Origin: Glacieibacterium sp965200405
Lineage (GTDB): Bacteria; Pseudomonadota; Alphaproteobacteria; Sphingomonadales; Sphingomonadaceae
DNA length: 64,000 bases
Direction of reading: 5' to 3'
NCBI RefSeq assembly: GCF_965200405.1
Contig: NZ_OZ241356.1
Location: 3,100,001-3,164,000, forward strand
A model generated the notes under the pieces. It was not told the origin of the DNA. It did not search any database and saw only the letters and a list, made by a program, of their open reading frames with translations. A program made the position numbers and the translations under genes. The first letter of the stretch is position 1, and the number at the start of each line of letters is the position of its first letter. Below are positions 8,514 through 19,000 of this stretch, in pieces.

Positions 8514-8542
8514 GTGAGATTTATATTACAGTTATGCTTCAG
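8514..8542 (-). promoter_or_regulatory. Putative Pho box (PhoB operator) before pstS
   Basis: Read on the minus strand there are three seven-base units, CTGAAGC, CTGTAAT and ATCTCAC, separated twice by the identical spacer ATAA. This gives an 11-base period, as in PhoB direct repeats (consensus CTGTCAT). The block lies about 70 bases before the pstS start and overlaps the phoR stop codon. Fit to the consensus is moderate; the spacing and the context are what support it. Confidence 0.5.
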
Positions 8543-9705
8543 ATTTGTGACGCGGGCGGCGGCAGCAATGCGGCGGGAAGCGTGAACGACACAGTGGTGC
8601 CTTCGCCCAGCCGGCTGGCGATCTCGAACTGCCCGCGGTGGCGCTCGACGATGTGCTTGACGATGGCGAGGCCAAGGCCGGTGCCGCCCATCTTGCGGGA
8701 TCGGCTGGTGTCGACGCGGTAGAAGCGCTCGGTCAGGCGGGGCAAATGCTCCGGCGCGATACCGTCGCTCTTGTCGCTGACCGTCACCCGCACGCCACTG
8801 GGAATGGGCTCGGCCGCCAGGACGATCTCGGAGCCCGATCGCCCGTACTTCAGCGCGTTGGAGACGAGGTTGTGCAGCACTTGCAGGATCTGGTCGCGAT
8901 CGGCGATGACGTTCGGCAGGTCGACGCCGGGATCGATGCGCAGGCGGCGCTCATCGGCCTCGAGGCGCATCGCCAAGGTCTTGGCGACATCTGCGAACAG
9001 AGGCGGCAGCGCCAGCGCGACCTGCGGCCTGACATATTTGTCGAGCTCGATACGCGACAGCGACAGCAGGTCGTCGATGAGGCGCGACATGCGCCCGGCC
9101 TCTCGCGACATGATATCGAGGAAACGTTCCCGGGCCGGGGCATCTTCGGCGGCAGGACCCTGCAGGGTTTCGATGAAGCCGGTCAGCGTCGCGAGCGGCG
9201 TCCGCAATTCGTGGCTGGCGTTGGCGACGAAATCGACGCGCATCCGCTCGGTCAGCCGCGTCTGCGTGATGTCGGAGAACGTCAGCAGCAGCTGCCCGCC
9301 ATCGACCATGACGGCGCGGACGCGGAAGGCGCCGTTGTCGACGCCGAGGCTGGTCACCTCGCGCAGCATCGGCTCGGCACCCGCAAGGGCAAGGCGCGTC
9401 AGGTCGAGCACGGCTGGATGACGCAGCACGAGGCGGAGGTCTTCGGCGACGATGCGCGGGCCGAACAGGTCGCGGGCGGGCGCGTTGGCCGCGGCGACGC
9501 GCAGCCCGGTGTCGACCAGCAGGGCCGGATCGGCCAGTGCCTCGATGGTGACCCGGTCGGTCGGCACCGGGGCTTCCGGCTCCGGATTAGGCGCGCTGCG
9601 CCGGGCCCGCGCGAGTTTGAGAGCGATCCGCATTTTGCTCAGGTAGATCGCCAATATGACAATCGTGATGCACGCGATTGCCAACAAGGCGAGCAACAGC
9701 TTCAT
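8539..9705 (-). CDS. phoR: Phosphate regulon sensor histidine kinase PhoR
   Basis: 388-residue membrane kinase that phosphorylates PhoB when phosphate is low. One N-terminal membrane helix (about 3-22), a PAS-like region (about 50-145), the HisKA motif NASHELRTP with phospho-acceptor His165, an N box (LHNLVSNALKYG) and a GTGLGLAIVKHI G2 box. The G1 box reads DKSDGI rather than DxGxG, so its first glycine is serine; the fold may tolerate this. It overlaps gph by four bases (ATGA) and ends 94 nt before pstS. Confidence 0.94.
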   Translation of the reverse strand: MKLLLALLAIACITIVILAIYLSKMRIALKLARARRSAPNPEPEAPVPTDRVTIEALADPALLVDTGLRVAAANAPARDLFGPRIVAEDLRLVLRHPAVLDLTRLALAGAEPMLREVTSLGVDNGAFRVRAVMVDGGQLLLTFSDITQTRLTERMRVDFVANASHELRTPLATLTGFIETLQGPAAEDAPARERFLDIMSREAGRMSRLIDDLLSLSRIELDKYVRPQVALALPPLFADVAKTLAMRLEADERRLRIDPGVDLPNVIADRDQILQVLHNLVSNALKYGRSGSEIVLAAEPIPSGVRVTVSDKSDGIAPEHLPRLTERFYRVDTSRSRKMGGTGLGLAIVKHIVERHRGQFEIASRLGEGTTVSFTLPAALLPPPASQI

Positions 9706-10370
9706 TTCGAGAGCGATGCCAGCGCGGGCAACAATTTGTCATAATGATCTATGACAAGGTCGGCGCCCAGGCCGGTCGCAGGACCGTCCGAAAAGCCGAA
9801 GGACACGGCGATGACCGGGATACCAGCCGCGCGAGCAGCGGCGACATCGACCGAGGTATCACCGACGAAGATGGCTTGATCCACGGGAATCCCGACGGCT
9901 TCTGCCGTCGCCACGACATGGCCGGGGTCAGGCTTGCGCGCCGGAACGCTGTCGGCCCCGAGGATTGCGTCGAAGCGCTGCTGCCAGCCGAGCGCCTCGA
10001 TCAGTGCAACGCTGAGCGTGTACGGCTTGTTGGTGCAGATCGCGACACGGACGCCGGCCGCGGTGAGTTGGTCGAGGCTCGCTTCCACACCAGGAAAGAC
10101 GACCGTGCCATCGGCGATATGGGCGGCGTAATAGGCGAGGAACAGCGGCAGGCCGCGATCCACGTCCTCCGAAGTCCCGCCCCCCGTATGAGCGAGACCG
10201 CGCTCGATCAGTACGCGGGCGCCGTGCCCGACGAGGTGGCGCACCGTCGCGAGATCGACCGCAGGCCGGCCGAGTTCGGCGAGCGTGTGGTTGAGCGCCC
10301 CGCAAAGATCCGGGGAACTGTCGACCAGCGTTCCGTCGAGGTCGAAGATGACGAGCTTGGGAAGTTTCAT
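9702..10370 (-). CDS. gph: Phosphoglycolate phosphatase (HAD family)
   Basis: 222-residue HAD hydrolase. Motif I FDLDGTLVDS is at 9-18, with nucleophile Asp10 and general acid Asp12; motif II is CTNKPY; motif III/IV is KPDPGH...FVGDTSVDV. Gph removes phosphoglycolate formed during oxidative DNA-end repair. The ATG at 10370 starts directly at the conserved KLPKLVIFDLDG; an upstream in-frame start would add 31 residues that overlap the glmU region. It is the first gene of the leftward phosphate cluster, overlaps phoR by ATGA and diverges from glmU. Confidence 0.88.
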   Translation of the reverse strand: MKLPKLVIFDLDGTLVDSSPDLCGALNHTLAELGRPAVDLATVRHLVGHGARVLIERGLAHTGGGTSEDVDRGLPLFLAYYAAHIADGTVVFPGVEASLDQLTAAGVRVAICTNKPYTLSVALIEALGWQQRFDAILGADSVPARKPDPGHVVATAEAVGIPVDQAIFVGDTSVDVAAARAAGIPVIAVSFGFSDGPATGLGADLVIDHYDKLLPALASLSK

Positions 10371-10429
10371 GCGCGCAAGGCTCGCGGGCGGCGCTGGAAA
10401 ACGCAAGTGCGATATGGCAGGACTTTGAC

Positions 10430-11773
10430 ATGCCCGACACATTCCCACGTCCCGTTGCTGCAATCATCCTGGCGGCGGGCCAGGGCACGCGGATGAAGTC
10501 GACGCTGCACAAGGTCCTGCACCCATTGGCCGGCAGGCCGATGCTGCTCCACCTGCTCGCCAGCGTCGATGGACTGGCGCCTGCCGCCAAGGTGATCGTC
10601 GTCGGCGCCGGGCGCGAGCAGGTCGAGGCCGCCGTGATCCGGTCCGGGGCAGGCGTCGTCGTGCAACAGCCGCAGCTGGGCACCGCCCATGCCGTTCAGC
10701 AGGCCGAGAGCGCCCTTGCCGGCTTCGATGGCGACATCCTCATCCTCTACGGCGACGTGCCGCTGGTGGAGACCGCGACGATGCGTCGGATGCTCGACGC
10801 GCTCACCGGCGATGTCGGTGCCGTCGTCCTGGGGTTCCGTCCTGTCGATCCAGCAGCTTACGGTCGCATCCTCGCGCACGACGGGATCATCGAGCGGATG
10901 GTCGAATACAAGGATGCGAGCGAGGCCGAGCGCGCCGTGACGCTGTGCAACTCCGGATTGCTGGCGATCCGCGCCGCCGATCTGTGGCCGTTGCTGGCGC
11001 GCGTCGGTAACGACAATGCGGCCGGCGAATATTATCTTCCCGATATCGTCGGACTGGCGAGCAGCGCGTCGCGGGTCATCGAGACAGACGCTGCCGAGGT
11101 CGCGGGGATCAACTCGCGCGCTGAATTGGCTGCGGTCGAGGGCGCGTGGCAGGCCCGGCGTCGCGCCGCGATGATGACTGCCGGCGTGTCGCTGATCGCT
11201 CCCGAAACCGTATGGTTCTCGTATGATACGACGATCGCCTCCGACGTCAGCATAGAGCCGAATGTGTGGTTCGGCCCCGGGGTCAGCGTCGCGACCGGAG
11301 CGCGGATCAGGGCGAACTGTCATATCGAGGGCGCCGTGATCGGCGAAAAGGTCGAGGTCGGTCCGTTCGCGCGATTGCGTCCCGGCACTGTTCTCGACGC
11401 CAGGTCGAAGGTTGGCAATTTCGTCGAGATCAAGAACGCCCACCTCGACGTCCGGGCGAAGGTGAACCACCTGAGCTACATCGGAGATGCCGAGATCGGT
11501 GCCGACACCAACATCGGTGCTGGAACGATCACCTGCAACTACGACGGGTTCTTCAAGTATCGCACGAACATCGGAGCGGGCGCATTCATCGGTTCGAACA
11601 GCGCATTGGTGGCGCCGGTTACCATCGGCGCGGGAGCGATCGTCGCCGCCGGGACAGTGCTGACGTCGGATGTCGAGCCCGACGCGTTGGCCTTGGCGCG
11701 ACCGCAGGCGACCCGCAAGCCGGGTTGGGCAGCGCGCTTCCGCTCGGCAATGATCGCGCGCAAGACCAGCTGA
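10430..11773 (+). CDS. glmU: Bifunctional UDP-GlcNAc pyrophosphorylase / glucosamine-1-phosphate acetyltransferase
   Basis: 447-residue cytoplasmic enzyme that acetylates glucosamine-1-phosphate and then forms UDP-GlcNAc. The N-terminal uridylyltransferase shows ILAAGQGTRMKS and YGDVPL. The C-terminal left-handed beta-helix has repeated hexapeptides (VTIGAGAIVAAGTV) and the conserved NFVEIKNA and NYDGFFKYRT segments. It diverges from gph with only 59 nt between starts. glmS follows after 146 nt, so both late steps of UDP-GlcNAc synthesis are adjacent. Confidence 0.97.
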   Translation: MPDTFPRPVAAIILAAGQGTRMKSTLHKVLHPLAGRPMLLHLLASVDGLAPAAKVIVVGAGREQVEAAVIRSGAGVVVQQPQLGTAHAVQQAESALAGFDGDILILYGDVPLVETATMRRMLDALTGDVGAVVLGFRPVDPAAYGRILAHDGIIERMVEYKDASEAERAVTLCNSGLLAIRAADLWPLLARVGNDNAAGEYYLPDIVGLASSASRVIETDAAEVAGINSRAELAAVEGAWQARRRAAMMTAGVSLIAPETVWFSYDTTIASDVSIEPNVWFGPGVSVATGARIRANCHIEGAVIGEKVEVGPFARLRPGTVLDARSKVGNFVEIKNAHLDVRAKVNHLSYIGDAEIGADTNIGAGTITCNYDGFFKYRTNIGAGAFIGSNSALVAPVTIGAGAIVAAGTVLTSDVEPDALALARPQATRKPGWAARFRSAMIARKTS

Positions 11774-11919
11774 CTTCCGTTCGGCAATGAAACGACTTAT
11801 GCGCCGGCTACGGATGACACCTTGCCAGTCACTTCATATCGGAGGACTGACGGTTCAGGTTCCGTATGTGCTGATCCTGATCTAGGAGCGGCGCGGCAGC
11901 GGACGGAGTGCGCGGTTAA

Positions 11920-13743
11920 ATGTGCGGTATCATCGGCATCATCGGTAAGAACGACGTTTGCGACCGGCTCATCGAGGGGCTGCGCCGGCTGGAATATCGC
12001 GGCTATGACTCGGCGGGGGTCTGCACCCTGCACGACGACCGGCTCGACCGGCGCCGGGCGGAGGGAAAGCTCGACAATCTGGTCCGCAAGCTCGCGATCG
12101 AGCCGCTGCCGGGCAAGCTCGGGATCGCCCACACCCGCTGGGCGACGCACGGCGCGCCGACGGTCGACAACGCCCATCCGCATGCGACGGGCGAAGTGGC
12201 GCTGGTCCACAACGGCATCATCGAGAATTTCCGCGCCCTGCGCGACGAACTCCTCGCCGATGGACGGGTATTCGAATCGCAGACCGATACCGAGGTCGTC
12301 GCCCAACTGATCAGCCGCGAGGTCGAGCGCGGCGTCGAGCCGCAGGCAGCCGTCGCGGCGGTATTGAAGCGCCTGCACGGTGCCTTTGCCTTCGCCATCG
12401 TGTTCCGTCGCTATCCCGACCTGCTGATCGGCGCCCGCCGTGGCTCGCCGCTGGTCCTCGGGTACGGCGATGGCGAGATGTTCCTGGGCTCCGACGAACT
12501 CGGGCTCGCGCCGCTGACCAACCGCATCGCCTATCTCGAGGAGGGCGACTGGGTCGTCATCGACCGCAGCGGCGCGCAGGTGTTCGACGCGCATGATCGC
12601 CCCGTGACGCGGCAGGTCATCGTCTCGACCGCCAGCCGCGCGATGACCGGCAAGGGCAACCACCGCCACTACATGGAGAAGGAGATCCACGAGCAGCCCA
12701 TCGTCGTGGCCCAGACCCTCGGCGCCTACCTTCGTCCGCTGGAGCAGGTCGTCGCCCTGCCCGCGCTGCCCTTCGACCTCGCGGGCATCAAGCGCATCAT
12801 CCTGGTCGCATGCGGCACCAGCCTCTACGCCGGGCAGATCGCCAAATACTGGATCGAGCAGCTGGCGCGGGTGCCGGTCGAGATCGATAACGCCTCGGAA
12901 TTCCGCTACCGCGACCCGGTGCTGGAGCCCGACGGCTTGGCGCTGTTCATTTCGCAATCCGGCGAGACCGCCGACACGCTGGCGGCGATGCGCCACGCCA
13001 AGGCCGGCGGGCAGCACACCGCGGTGGTCGTCAACGTGCCGACCTCGTCGATGGCGCGCGAGGCCGATGTCGCGCTGCCTACCCATGCCGGTCCGGAGAT
13101 CGGCGTCGCCTCGACCAAGGCCTTCACCTGCCAATTGGCGGTCCTCGCGGCGTTCGCCGTGGCGTTGGCCAAGGCGAAGGGGCGCGTCGATGCGGTGGAC
13201 GAGGCGCGCTACGTCATGCTGCTCAGCGAGATACCGGCGGCGATGAATGCAGCGCTCGCGCAGGAAGAGAGCATCGCGCTCCTTGCCCAGCGCATCGCGA
13301 AGGCGCGCGACGTCCTGTACATGGGCCGCGGCCAGGACTACCCCCTGGCCATGGAAGGCGCGCTGAAGCTGAAGGAAATCAGCTACATTCACGCCGAAGG
13401 TTATGCAGCGGGCGAGCTCAAGCACGGTCCGATCGCGCTGATCGACGAGAATGTCCCGGTCATCGTCATCGCACCATCGGGTCCGCGCTTCGACAAGACG
13501 GTCTCGAATATGCAGGAGGTCATTGCGCGCGGCGGTCAGGTCGTGCTGATTTCCGACGCCGAAGGTATCGCGGCGCAGGGCGAAGGCACGATCGCCTCCA
13601 TTGCCATGCCGGCGGTCGATCCGTTCATCGCGCCGCTGGTCTATTCGATCCCGGTGCAGCTGCTCGCCTATCACGTCGCGATCGCCAAGGGCACCGACGT
13701 CGACCAGCCGCGCAACCTCGCAAAAAGCGTGACCGTCGAATAA
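11920..13743 (+). CDS. glmS: Glutamine--fructose-6-phosphate aminotransferase (isomerizing)
   Basis: 607 residues, normal for GlmS. It begins MCGIIGIIG, so Cys2 is the glutaminase nucleophile. The N-terminal domain has THGAPTVDNAHPH and the C-terminal half has two SIS domains (ACGTSLYAG, SQSGETADT, STKAFTCQL), ending DQPRNLAKSVTVE. It makes glucosamine-6-phosphate, the entry to cell-wall and polysaccharide amino sugars. The next gene starts one base after its stop, so they are co-transcribed. I see no glmS ribozyme-like leader in the 146 nt before it. Confidence 0.97.
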   Translation: MCGIIGIIGKNDVCDRLIEGLRRLEYRGYDSAGVCTLHDDRLDRRRAEGKLDNLVRKLAIEPLPGKLGIAHTRWATHGAPTVDNAHPHATGEVALVHNGIIENFRALRDELLADGRVFESQTDTEVVAQLISREVERGVEPQAAVAAVLKRLHGAFAFAIVFRRYPDLLIGARRGSPLVLGYGDGEMFLGSDELGLAPLTNRIAYLEEGDWVVIDRSGAQVFDAHDRPVTRQVIVSTASRAMTGKGNHRHYMEKEIHEQPIVVAQTLGAYLRPLEQVVALPALPFDLAGIKRIILVACGTSLYAGQIAKYWIEQLARVPVEIDNASEFRYRDPVLEPDGLALFISQSGETADTLAAMRHAKAGGQHTAVVVNVPTSSMAREADVALPTHAGPEIGVASTKAFTCQLAVLAAFAVALAKAKGRVDAVDEARYVMLLSEIPAAMNAALAQEESIALLAQRIAKARDVLYMGRGQDYPLAMEGALKLKEISYIHAEGYAAGELKHGPIALIDENVPVIVIAPSGPRFDKTVSNMQEVIARGGQVVLISDAEGIAAQGEGTIASIAMPAVDPFIAPLVYSIPVQLLAYHVAIAKGTDVDQPRNLAKSVTVE

Positions 13744-13744
13744 C

Positions 13745-16096
13745 ATGGCCACCCAAGCTCTCGAGTTCGACCCGCCCGTGGCAAGCGCCGAATTGGTGGC
13801 GACGCTGGACACCCTCGATGCCCGGCTACGCTGGCTGTCGTCGTGGACGATCCACAATGCCAATCATCTGCGCGACAGCCGCGACGGGCTGAAGGTCGGC
13901 GGCCACCAGGCGTCGTGCGCCTCGATCTCGACGATCATGACCGCGCTGTATTTCGCGGCGCTCGGCCCTAACGACCGGGTCGCGGTCAAGCCGCATGCCG
14001 GGCCGGTGCTTCACGCCATCGATTACCTGCTCGGTATCCAGACCCTCGACCAGTTGAAATCATTCCGCGGCTTCAAGGGGATGCAGAGCTATCCGAGCCG
14101 CACGAAGGACAAGATCCCGGTCGATTTCTCCACCGGCTCGGTCGGCCTCGGCGTGGCGATCACGGCGTTCGCCTCGATCGTGCAGGACTATCTGGTCGCG
14201 CATGGCCGTCTCGCGCCCACTGACACCGGCCGAATGATAGCGTTGATGGGCGATGCCGAACTCGACGAGGGCAATATTTATGAGTGCCTGATCGAAGCGT
14301 ACAAGCACGACGTCCGCAACTGCTGGTGGATCGTCGACTACAACCGCCAGTCGCTCGACCACACCACCATGGACCGGATGTTCGACCGGTTCGACGACAT
14401 CTTCGCGACCTGCGGCTGGCGGGTGCTGACCCTGAAATCCGGCAAGCTGCAGAAGGCGGCGTTCGCCCTGCCCGGCGGCGCGGCGCTGGAGGCGTGGATC
14501 GATGCATGTCCGAATGCCGATTATGCCGCGCTGACCTATCAGGGCGGCGCCGCCTGGCGCGCGCGACTGCTGGCCGACATCGGCGCGCAGGCCGGCGTCG
14601 CGCCGCTGCTCGCCCGCTACGACGACGAGGCGCTGGGTCGGCTGATGACCAACCTCGGCGGGCATTGCATCGAGACCCTGCTGGAGGCGTTCGCCGCCGC
14701 TCAGGACGATGTGCCGACGATGTTCATCGCCTATACGATCAAGGGCAATGGCCTGCCGTTCGCCGGGCACAAGGACAATCACGCCGGACTGATGAACCCC
14801 GGTCAGGTCGACGCGCTGCGCCAGTCGATGGGCATCGCACAGGGCGACGAGTGGCAACCCTATGCCGGGCTCGGCGGCAATGCCGCGGCGGCGCTGCAGG
14901 CGTTCGTCGAAGGCTCGCCGCTCCATGCCAAGGTCGCCGACCGCAAGGCACCGGTGATCGAGCTTCCCGATCGGCTGCCGGTGCCGGAAGGCGCCGAGCA
15001 ATCGACCCAGGCGGCGTTCGGGCGGATCCTGCTGGAACTGGCCAAGTCGGGCAGCGCGCTCGCGGACCACATCGTCACGACCTCGCCCGATGTCACCGTG
15101 TCGACCAATCTTGGCGCCTGGGTCAACCAGCGCGGCTTGTTCAGGCGGCAGGACATGGCCGATGTGTTCAGCCTGGCGCGTATCCCCAGCCCGCAGAAGT
15201 GGGCGGCAAGGCCGGCCGGCCAGCACATCGAACTCGGCATCGCCGAGAACAACCTGTTCCTGATGCTGGCCGCCGCGGGGCTGTCGGCACCGCTGTTCGG
15301 AACGCAACTGTTCCCGATCGGGACGGTCTACGACCCTTTCATCGCGCGCGGCCTCGATGCGCTGAACTACGCCTGCTACCAGGATGCGCGCTTTCTGCTG
15401 GTGGCGACGCCATCGGGCCTGACGCTGGGGCCGGAGGGCGGCGCCCACCAGTCGATCAACGCCCCGCTGCTGGGCATCGGACAGCCCGGACTGACGGCGT
15501 TCGAGCCGGCCTATGCCGACGAACTCGCATTGTTCATGGCCTACGCCTTCCGCCACATGCAGGCCGAGGACGGCGGCTCGGTGTACCTGCGCCTGACGAC
15601 GCGCAGCATCGCCCAGGTCGCCCGCACTGACGATCGATGGGAAGCCGACGCGCTGGCCGGTGGGTACTGGTTGCGCAAACCTGCACCCGGTTCGACGGCG
15701 GCGATCGCCTATATGGGCACGCTGGCAGTCGAGGCGCTGGCGGCATGGGAGCAGCTTGTCGATGACCTGCCGGGGCTCGGGCTTCTGGCGGTGACATCGC
15801 CCGATCTCCTGCACCGCGGCTGGAGCGCTCGCGCCGCTGCACGCTGGACCGGCGCGCCGCCGACGCCGTGCCACGCCGAGGCCCTGCTGGGCGCGCTGGC
15901 GCCCGGAGCGCGGCTGGTTACTATCGTCGATGGCAGTCCGTCGGCGCTGTCCTGGCTTGGCGGCGTCTGCGGCCACCGGGTCAGCCCGCTCGGGGTCGAC
16001 CGGTTCGGCCAGACCGGCGACCTCGTCGACCTCTACCGTGAATACCGCCTCGACAGCGACGCCATCGTCGACGCCATGGCCGAGGCCTTGCTGTGA
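13745..16096 (+). CDS. Thiamine-diphosphate-dependent transketolase / homodimeric E1-like enzyme
   Basis: 783-residue protein with the single-chain architecture of transketolase and AceE/MdeB-type E1 enzymes. The ThDP motif reads GDAELDEGN...VDYNRQ, so the usual GDG has Ala as third residue while the Asp and the distal Asn are kept. Later come the pyrimidine-domain segment ELGIAENN (with the expected Glu), TQLFPIGTVYDPFI and GPEGGAHQS, as in AceE-like proteins. The substrate (2-oxo acid or ketose) cannot be told from sequence. It begins one base after glmS and overlaps the next gene by four bases, placing it inside an amino-sugar/polysaccharide operon, which is unusual for a central-metabolism enzyme. 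Confidence 0.75.
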   Translation: MATQALEFDPPVASAELVATLDTLDARLRWLSSWTIHNANHLRDSRDGLKVGGHQASCASISTIMTALYFAALGPNDRVAVKPHAGPVLHAIDYLLGIQTLDQLKSFRGFKGMQSYPSRTKDKIPVDFSTGSVGLGVAITAFASIVQDYLVAHGRLAPTDTGRMIALMGDAELDEGNIYECLIEAYKHDVRNCWWIVDYNRQSLDHTTMDRMFDRFDDIFATCGWRVLTLKSGKLQKAAFALPGGAALEAWIDACPNADYAALTYQGGAAWRARLLADIGAQAGVAPLLARYDDEALGRLMTNLGGHCIETLLEAFAAAQDDVPTMFIAYTIKGNGLPFAGHKDNHAGLMNPGQVDALRQSMGIAQGDEWQPYAGLGGNAAAALQAFVEGSPLHAKVADRKAPVIELPDRLPVPEGAEQSTQAAFGRILLELAKSGSALADHIVTTSPDVTVSTNLGAWVNQRGLFRRQDMADVFSLARIPSPQKWAARPAGQHIELGIAENNLFLMLAAAGLSAPLFGTQLFPIGTVYDPFIARGLDALNYACYQDARFLLVATPSGLTLGPEGGAHQSINAPLLGIGQPGLTAFEPAYADELALFMAYAFRHMQAEDGGSVYLRLTTRSIAQVARTDDRWEADALAGGYWLRKPAPGSTAAIAYMGTLAVEALAAWEQLVDDLPGLGLLAVTSPDLLHRGWSARAAARWTGAPPTPCHAEALLGALAPGARLVTIVDGSPSALSWLGGVCGHRVSPLGVDRFGQTGDLVDLYREYRLDSDAIVDAMAEALL

Positions 16097-19000
16097 GCCT
16101 GCCTGGCGACAGGCCGGTCTTCTTCGATGCTTCGGGACGGCGCCGGCGGCGCTTCATCCTCGCGGTATTGGCGTTCGTGCTGCTGGCAGTGCTGGCCGTC
16201 GCAGCCTTTGCCGTGACCATCCTCGCGGTGGTGCCGCAGGCGCAGCTGCCGTTCACCGTCGAGGGCCCGACGCTGCGACGCGCCGACCATCCAGGCGATT
16301 TCGTCGGTCGGTCGCGAGAGAATTTGCGCCGCGCCACCCGGCCGTTCCGCAACCCGGCCCCGCACTCCGCCGCCAAGCCGCTCGCCGTTGCCTTCACGGC
16401 GCCGTGGGACGACGCGAGTACCGCCTCGCTGAGCCGCCATATCGAGGATGTCGACTGGCTGGTGCCGGGCTGGGCCTCGGTCGCCGGGCCGAAGCACGAC
16501 TGGACGATCTATCCCGACGCCAAGGGCAAGGCGATCATCAGCCGCGCCGTCCATCGGCCCAAGCTGTTGCCGATGATCCAGAACGCGCTCGGCGGCGACT
16601 GGGACGGCCCGGGCACCGCGTTGATGATGCGTGACCCGGCCGCGCGGAAGGTGGCGCTCGACCGTACCGAGGCGCTGCTGGTCGCCAATCACGCCGACGG
16701 CGCCTTCTTCGACTTCGAGGACCTGCCGACCAGCGCCCAGCCGTTCTACCACCAGTTCCTCAAGGAAGCCCGGATCCGCTTCGCCCCGCGCAACTGGCTG
16801 ATCGCCATGGCCGTGCCTGCGGACGATCCCGACTGGAACCTCAAGGCCTATGCGACCCAGGTCGATCGCCTGTTCCTGATGGCCTATGACGAACATTATC
16901 CCGGTGGGCCGCCCGGTCCGATCGCCTCGCAGCGCTGGTTCGAGGACGTGGTTTCGCGTGCCGCCCGGCTGGTGCCGTCCGACAAGCTTGCCGTCGCCTT
17001 CGCCTCCTATGCCTATGATTGGAAGAAGGACCGCAGCACCGACGCGCTGTCGATCGAGCAGGCCTGGCTGAACGCCCGCGAATCCAGCGTCCAGCCGATC
17101 TTCGACGCGGCGACCGGCAATAGTCACTTCGCCTATAACGAAGGCGACGACACGCACGAGGTGTGGATCGCCGACGCCGCGACCGCGCACAACCAGCTGG
17201 CAACGCTGGCGCGCATGGGCGTCAACGGCGTGGCGCTGTGGCGCATGGGTACCGAGGACCCCTCAGTCTGGGCGTTGTTCGGGCGCAACCACCGTAGCCT
17301 GCCATCCCCCGCCGCGCTGGCCTCGATCCCCGCCGGCACCAACGTCGACATCGAAGGTAATGGCGAGGTGCTGCGCATCGGCGCAGTGCCGATCACCGGC
17401 CAGCGCCGCATGACGGTCGACAAGCGCGGCACGATCATCGGGCAGACCTTCCTGCGCCTGCCCTCGCCGTACCAGGTCGAGCGGCTTGGCTACCGCCCGG
17501 GACTGGTCGCGCTGACCTTCGACGACGGCCCCGACGGAGTCTGGACGCCGCAAATCCTCGACATCCTCAAGGCCAAGAATGTCCATGCGACGTTCTTCAT
17601 CATCGGCGAGAACGGCCTGATCCAGCGGCCGCTGCTGCAGCGACTGATCGCCGAGGGGCACAACGTCGGCAACCACACCTACACCCACCCGAACCTGGCG
17701 AACGCCACGACCGGCGAGACGCGGCTCGAGCTAAACGTCACGCAGCGACTGTTCCAGGCGTTCACCGGCCATTCGCTGCGCCTGTTCCGCGCGCCATACT
17801 TCGGCGATGCCGAGCCCAGCACCGCAGACGAGATCGCGCCGGTCGAGCAGGCGCAACGGCTTGGTTACCTGTCGGTCGGCCTCCACGTCGATCCCGACGA
17901 CTGGAAGCGGCCCGGCGTGCAGGAGATCGTCGATCGCGCGCTGGCCGGGGTCGAGGCTTCCAATCCGGAGCGCAGCGGCAACGTCGTCCTGCTCCACGAC
18001 TCCGGTGGCGACCGTTCCGAGACGGTCGCCGCGCTGCCTTTGCTGATCGATGCGATGCGGGCCAAGGGCTACCGCTTCGTCACCATCGCCGAACTGGCCA
18101 ATATCAAGCCGGGCGTCGTCAATCCGCCGATCTCGGACAGCGACCAGACTGCGGCGTTCGGCGATCTGGCGCTGTTCCTGATGCTTGGCTGGGCGACGAT
18201 CGGCATCAAATGGCTGTTCATGGTCGCGATCACGCTGGGCATCCTCAGGGCGGTGGCGCTGTCGGGGCTGGCGCTCCACCAGGCGCGCCGCGAGGCACGA
18301 CAGATCTTCCCCGCGACCGATCCCGACCAGTCCGTCACCGTCCTGATCCCCGCCTTCAACGAGGAGCGCGTCATCGAGCGCGCCGTACGCCGGGTGCTCG
18401 ACAGCCGCGATGTCGCCGTGCGGGTCATCGTCATCGACGACGGCTCCAAGGACCGCACCAGCGCGGTGGTCAGCGAACTGTTCGCCGACGAGCCTCGCGT
18501 CCGCCTGCTGACGCTGGAGAACGGCGGCAAGGCGCGCGCCCTCAACACCGCGCTGGCGCTCGTCGAGAGCGAGATCGTCATTGCGCTCGACGCAGATACC
18601 CAGTTCGAACCCAGCACGATCGCACGGCTGGCGCGCTGGTTCGGCGATCCGCGGCTGGGCGCCGTTGCCGGCAATGCCAAGGTCGGCAACCGGGTCAATC
18701 TGATCACCAAGTGGCAGGCGCTGGAGTACATTACAGCGCAGAACCTGGAGCGTCGCGCGCTGGCCCGGCTGAATGCGATGACCGTCGTTCCCGGCGCCGT
18801 CGGAGCGTGGCGGACCGAGACGCTGCGCGAGGTCGGTGGCTATCCGACCGATACCCTGGCCGAGGACCAGGACCTGACCATCGCCATCCAGCGCGCCGGC
18901 TGGAAGATCCACTACGACCAGTACGCCATCGCCTGGACCGAGGCGCCGGAGAGCTTCGGCGCATTGGCCAAGCAGCGCTTCCGCTGGGCGTTCGGCACGC

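Noticed and set aside
11787..11885. A 32-codon frame beginning ATG between glmU and glmS.
   Set aside because: Possible small leader peptide, but no ribosome site or recognised motif, and frames of this length are expected by chance.
11774..11919. Possible glmS ribozyme or GlcN6P-sensing leader.
   Set aside because: The 146-nt gap shows no ribozyme core, and glmS ribozymes are a Gram-positive feature.
11797..13863. A 688-codon open frame antisense to glmS and the start of the E1-like gene.
   Set aside because: It mirrors the codon bias of glmS, has a low-complexity Arg/His/Asp composition and no domain. Similar long antisense frames occur opposite most genes here because of the high GC content.
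14060..15976. A 638-codon open frame antisense to the E1-like gene.
   Set aside because: Arginine/glutamine-rich with no recognisable motif; the sense strand encodes a conserved enzyme.
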